From NCBI RefSeq assembly GCF_029227915.1, contig NC_079877.1:3782001-3846000 (forward strand): a stretch of 64,000 bases of DNA, in the 5' to 3' direction. This DNA is from Hydractinia symbiolongicarpus. Lineage: Eukaryota > Cnidaria > Hydrozoa > Anthoathecata > Hydractiniidae. The notes beneath the pieces are model-generated. The model searched no databases and had not been told where the DNA came from. It saw only the letters and a list, made by a program, of their open reading frames with translations. A program made the position numbers and the translations under genes. This document shows positions 59,301-64,000 of this stretch, piece after piece. Position 1 is the stretch's first letter. Each line of letters starts with the position of its first letter.

Positions 59301-61825
59301 CATTTATTTCTTCTGTTCTTATCCAGGATTTAAAAAAACTTGCAAACACTATTTGGTAGAAGTAACACACAGACCTGTAAAACCATCGCTATCTTTTTAA
59401 GTTCTCGCTCTTTTCTTTTCTTTACCTTTTCACGAAGCACAAGCGATGCATGCTTTTCTTGCTCTCGAACCTTAAGAACATGTAAAACAATAAAATTAAT
59501 CCACAAAAAATATAATGTCAGAGTTGTCTTTAATGTTTCAAATTATGCTAAAAAAAATAATTTTACCTGTTGTAGTCGACATTTTCTCTTTTCCTCTGCT
59601 AACTTTTTCATGAACAATACCTATAAAATATAAACAGTTTTCACAACTATATTAACTTATAAATCTTTAATTAAAATAATGCAGATATACCAAATTGTTT
59701 TTATTATCTTTAGCACTCTAACTGTACTATGCAAAATTATCTCAAATTTTTACAGAAGGTCAAATTTATGAAACATTTTAGAATGTTAAAACATTAATTA
59801 GTCAATGACAACTTTTTTCACTCATAACAAGCAGAAACTTTGTTATTTGTTAAACTTTCTAGTAGACATAATTACCAGAACAAAAAGAATAACTACAATT
59901 AAAAGGAATTTCATATCAGCAGGCCTCTGATATAGGCCTGCTGATATGAAATGACTTTTATTTAAGGGGCAAGCGATCGCTCTCGAGTAAGCAAGGGCAA
60001 GCTTAATTACGAGAAATGAGATAATAGCGGAGTGATATCTCCAGAAACAGTTTTGATAGCTGAGCAACATAGTTTATCAACTTGGAGTCTGCATTTGTTT
60101 TTTAATTCATCTTTTTAGGTTAAGATAGTATATACTTCACCAATCAAATGGTAACTCCAACTATAGGAATCTTACTCTACTAATAATTTTTAGCCTATTT
60201 CGCACATATATTCAAATCAATTATATAAACTTATCCATTCTACATAACTTCTTTGTTACTAGATCTCTCAGTAACTTTTAAGTGAAATAATACAACGATA
60301 TATTGCCTGTACCGCTTGCAAGTACAACTACACAGACTTGTTTTATCCGCATTTTGTCTTTGTTCTCCTCTGCATTAAAGAAGGATCACATTGCCAGATA
60401 TCAGTTGTAACCCGCCTGGTATCAGTTGTGATATTATTTTTTTTATTTTAGGCGGTGGTTTGGTCGTCTTTTGGAAAAAAGATATATATCAAGTAAAGAT
60501 TTTCACAATCCATTGTTAGCGTTGCCATTTACGGTCTATATTGGGAATATTTTAGTGCATGTGCTTCCATTCGCACGTGTAGTTGAATATAGACGTGCTA
60601 TGATGAGCGAATGATCGCACATGCTAATTGCTTTGCACATGCGATTTTTTTAGGGGTGGTTTATTTTATTCGAAACTGTGGATCGATTAATTTCCTGAAT
60701 TCAACTCACGAAAATAAAATAAGAAAGAAAACATTGTGAAAAATTGTATATCGTATTAAAAAGAAGTCTGGAAGTTCTCTCTCCCACAAGACACAGCAGG
60801 CAATAAGTCAGCCCTGCACTCGGTTTTGTGAGGAGAGATGTTCTGCGAAGACTCTATCAATTGAGTCTCCTGTACAGTTCTGCTTCATGGACATGTACTC
60901 CATTTCCATTTGTCATCGTCTTAGGAGATTAATACATTGAATTTATGACAGGTACAATACAAGGTGAAAAATCATACTAAGTAGCGATTTGCATGTTCGA
61001 TATATCGATCATCTAAACAATTTTGCATGTCTCCCTGCACGTGCACGTGTGATCGCACGTTTCTACCAACATTGACTGCGTCAATTTACAAAAATTGGTC
61101 ATACCACAATAGTTACAAAGTTAAATTAATGACGGCAATCACCACTTTATATATAGGTTAAAATTCTAAGTCATGAACATTGTTGGAACTTTTACTGTGC
61201 TTGTATCCTATGCCGAAACACCAGCCCCTGCACCATGTACAAGGTCAAAAGGATTAATACTTTACTTTTTAAAATTTTTGTTCATAATTTCAATATTTTG
61301 GCTTCGATATAAAGCAACATTATTGAAGCTTTGATTACACAACTTATTTGCTTATTCGATAAGCTTAATCAGTCATTTCACAAGTGGAAGATCAAAACAG
61401 CAAATAAATTAAAAAAAAAACAGAAAAAAATTCTAGCTTCTATTCTAGCTTTTATTCAGGCATAAAAAAATAAAAGCTGTAATGTTAGTTCATTCTGTTG
61501 GAAACTTGCTGTTTCCCACTCAAGTCAAATGTACTTCCTAACTAACGTGATTAGTCCTTCAAAGTTTTTTAAATTTAACTGCCTGCCAAATTTTGAAACT
61601 ATTCGAAGTACAAAAAGTTAAAATAGCTTTTCAAAGGAAGAAGAAATTTAATATATTTTAATATCAAATATTTTTGATATTTTACCTACATGAATTTTTA
61701 GCTAGCCAAGAACCACCTATAAGCAAAAATTATAGGACAAACAAACAATTGTAAAGCTCCAGTTGGAAATAAAATATGATTACCTCTTCACTTGGACTAA
61801 TATTAATGCACTTCTTTCTTGGCAT
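44387..61825 (-). CDS. CEP295: CEP295-like centriolar protein, 25 coding exons, 2,071 aa
   Basis: Exons in transcript order: 61825-61784, 59620-59567, 59470-59375, 59118-59017, 58734-58654, 58516-58461, 57605-57527, 57202-57184, 56706-56582, 56456-56400, 55821-55738, 55591-55508, 55403-55304, 55061-55002, 54794-54772, 54169-54085, 53728-53639, 53218-53152, 53059-53019, 52798-51083, 50777-48229, 47026-46618, 46390-46345, 45219-45120, 44437-44387. All junctions are GT-AG and phases agree (6,216 nt). The N-terminus is colinear with vertebrate CEP295: ISPSEEVLFMKKL, LQQVREQEKHASLVLRE, QIGEGHKVHDKENYGE, then KIVSLPKQPADPI. The C-terminus has the ALMS-type motif: SLQEAFAKRKQQFIKKS (exon 22), RLYERLPEVQKQ (exons 23-24), KKKSEK end. 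The middle is low-complexity Ser/Thr/Gln-rich with coiled coils (exon 20). CEP295 acts in centriole-to-centrosome conversion and centriole elongation; human is longer (about 2,600 aa). Confidence 0.85.
50401..50610 (-). repeat. 30-bp tandem repeat inside CEP295-like exon 21
   Basis: Seven exact-length 30-base units encode a 10-residue repeat of the form (N/K)SEDVLTHGV. Units differ by a few substitutions and keep the frame. The repeat lies about 55 residues into the large exon. Confidence 0.8.
59908..59952. repeat. Perfect 19-bp inverted repeat in CEP295-like intron 1
   Basis: The arm starting ATTTCATATCAG (59908-59926) and the arm ending CTGATATGAAAT (59934-59952) pair without mismatch around a seven-base loop CTGATAT. 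It is a potential RNA hairpin on either strand. Arms do not extend further. Confidence 0.75.
60075..61783. other. CEP295-like intron 1, remaining sequence
   Basis: AT-rich. There is a cluster of CACGTG- and GCACATG-type motifs at 60550-60660 and around 61037-61060. No exon was recognised between 59620 and 61784. Confidence 0.4.
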
Positions 61826-64000
61826 CTTCAATATTTATTATTTAGGGTGAATAATTAATCATTAAATCATTATATATTATCTAAAATATAACTAGAATAT
61901 AAATGTGAAATTGAAATATAAATGAATGAAAGTAGACAAAATATATTTTCAAAACTTCATATCTTTTTGTATACTTAAATTAATGTTTAATATTTTGTTG
62001 TAGGTCTCCATCAGCTTTCTGCCACGATCATTTTAACTTGCATTATTAAATAAATGAGTAGTAGTAAATATAGTAATAATATATAATCAATAATGAATTT
62101 CGATTATAAAAATAAGGTAAAAGTTATAATGAAAAATCATATAAAATTACATCGGATAAGGCAAAATCAATTTAATTAGTAGTTGTTCTACGGGTCGTAC
62201 CAACCATATTTTCCAAAATAACTAACACAATTTTCTCCGCCATTTATTTATTCGTATTGTTTTGTTTTTACTTGTGGCAACAATATCAAATATTGTTACA
62301 GCATTATTATAAATTTTTCTCAGCATTACTTTAAATATTTTAAAGGAGAGGCGAACTGTGGCAGCCAGAAAATAAATTTTAAGCGAGATAAAAATATATA
62401 CAGATTTCTAAATCCTAAAATCTGCTAAGATAACTACTATAATATACCAAAAAAACTATATTTCACAACTAACTACCTATATATCTTTCTAACAAAATTT
62501 TTGCAGAAATTCCATGGCTGTATGGGGTGAAAATAAGTAGGTTTTAAATGTGTTTTTCAGTAACCATCAAAAATAACATCTTTTACTTGAGATAAGGATG
62601 AATATTTTACGTACTTTAGTAGTAACAGCTTTTTATAACCTTCGTTTAAACTTCTTTGAACCAAAGAAATATCTGTCATAACAAACAACAATATTTTTTC
62701 ATGTTTGGAGTCCCTTTTCCACAACATACTACCAAATTCGAACGATAAAGTTTGTTATCATGAGATGGTGCCAAATTTGAATAAATATACAGACCAGAAA
62801 CCTTCAATAACAAATCGAACGTGCAATATGGTGGCTTCATCTTTCTTCCTTGTTTTTTTGCTTTATCTTTACTCGCTATTGTATTGGCAAGTTGGGTAGT
62901 ACAAAATAATAAAAATATGTTCTTTACATGTTGTTCAACATTTTTGCCATTTTGATCTTCAACTTTTTCTTATTAAATCACTTTGTGCAGGGGCAGGAAT
63001 TTAAACAATTTAGTCTATTTTTTTACAAAGTCACTAAGAAATAGGCGTTAAAAGAACGCAAGGTGTTTAAGGGCGTTTTTTACTTAGCGCATAAAATCCT
63101 ATTTTAAAAATACATTAAAGCCAATATGAGGAAAACCAAGCAGGGAAAGGTCTATATATTAGCCAGTTTTATCCTGAGATTTAAGCCAGTTAACTTAATA
63201 TGACACGTTTCATAAAGTGACCAGTTTGCACATTGTGTTGAGGTCAAAATTTATGCACGCTTTGAAAAAATCTTTTTTTTTTTTAAGAACTACAAATTTT
63301 TGTATACCGCATGGCTTATTCTACGCTGGAGAGCATATTTCAGTAGATTTTTGGTGACCAGTCGAATAAGAGTACCATTTTATGAAAGCGTGTGTGAGAA
63401 AAAAAAGCAGAATAAAATTTATACAAGACAATATAAAATTATATTTTATAAAATAAAAATTACATTTTTTATGTGAATAAGGCATTTTCCGTTTTTATGT
63501 AACTAACAAAAACTATGACTATGTTCAATAATAGTATAAAAGTTTTTCTGCACAATTCATCTACATTCTAACTAGCTAAAAACACATTAGAAGCATTACA
63601 AAATCTACTTCTACCTAAACATCCTCCATCTATAAACAAAGTTCACCAGAAAATAGTATTTTTCAAGGTCTTGTAAAGTAAATCATTCTTTTAAGCTAAA
63701 ATCGTTGATTTAAAAAGAGCAGCTTATTCCACTACACATCTGCTTTTAATTCGAAAATTCATAGTGCCAGGCACAACAACTTTATTTATCCAACTTAACT
63801 AAGAGCAAAGCTTTAATAAAAACATCATGCGTTGTCTTTCTCCAGCTGACAAAAAAACTTTGTACATGCTGGTTACGGCTTGAAAGTTTCATATTCAGTT
63901 CAGCATGGAAATCTCTTCACAAGTCAGTCACAATAAATTTATCAGGGGGTAGTTGTACAATTTTTGTCAAGTTCTTATTTCTTTGCTGTTTTATGACCTT
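61826..64000. other. Upstream flank of the CEP295-like gene, no gene seen
   Basis: Promoter elements could not be identified with confidence. The frame at 62705-62899 (+) has no support. Poly-T and AT-rich runs occur near 63270 and 63440. Confidence 0.4.

Noticed and set aside
59843-60070. 75-codon minus frame ending in a leader-like peptide
   Set aside because: It crosses the intronic hairpin, begins at a non-supported start and has no downstream exon. I kept only the hairpin.
1-64000. tRNA, rRNA or CRISPR
   Set aside because: I saw no sequence pattern for any of these while reading; a dedicated covariance search was not possible.

Overview
The window looks like genomic DNA of a cnidarian, probably a hydrozoan. 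It is AT-rich and has short exons with phase-consistent GT-AG introns, long repeat-filled non-coding stretches, and animal-type proteins: a CEP295-like centriole protein, a bHLH factor, a secreted PAN+EGF protein and an NXPE-like esterase. The first 7.6 kb are different. They are visibly richer in GC, intronless and packed with genes on both strands, and they look like an endogenous Polinton/Maverick- or adintovirus-like DNA virus cut by the left window edge. No tRNA, rRNA or CRISPR array was recognised.

Region 1 (1 to about 7.87 kb) is the integrated virus-like element. It holds the N-terminus of a probable integrase, small membrane proteins, a broken major-capsid-like gene, a second broken structural-protein gene with a C-terminal membrane anchor, a SAP-like small protein, a 199-aa probable nucleic-acid-binding protein, a zinc-ribbon remnant and a 24-residue-repeat gene. 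Several genes carry frameshifts or stops, so the copy is decaying. Four smaller ORFs are still intact. Gene junctions show recurring signals: AATAAA fused to the next ATG, and hairpins at gene ends.

Region 2 (7.9-19.7 kb) is non-coding and repeat-rich. It contains a pogo-type MITE, a decayed satellite of about 100 bp, an interspersed repeat shared with 31 kb, a coiled-coil pseudogene carrying a duplicated block, and microsatellites.

Region 3 (19.7-36.5 kb) holds three apparently functional host genes: a five-exon secreted PAN/EGF/fibrinogen-like protein (+), a bHLH transcription factor (-) and a two-exon secreted, extremely acidic repeat protein (-). Between them lie repeats, a 21-bp CATGCGC array and a G-quadruplex candidate.

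Region 4 (38.5-43.3 kb) is a local duplication. An 841-bp unit is followed by a second copy that contains 2.1 kb more. The extra DNA carries an NXPE-like pseudogene (+) and a small multi-exon gene candidate (-).

Region 5 (44.4-61.8 kb) is one large minus-strand gene. I assembled it as 25 coding exons (6,216 nt, 2,071 aa) and assign it to CEP295 from the colinear N-terminus and the C-terminal ALMS-type motif. The last 2 kb hold no gene that I can support.
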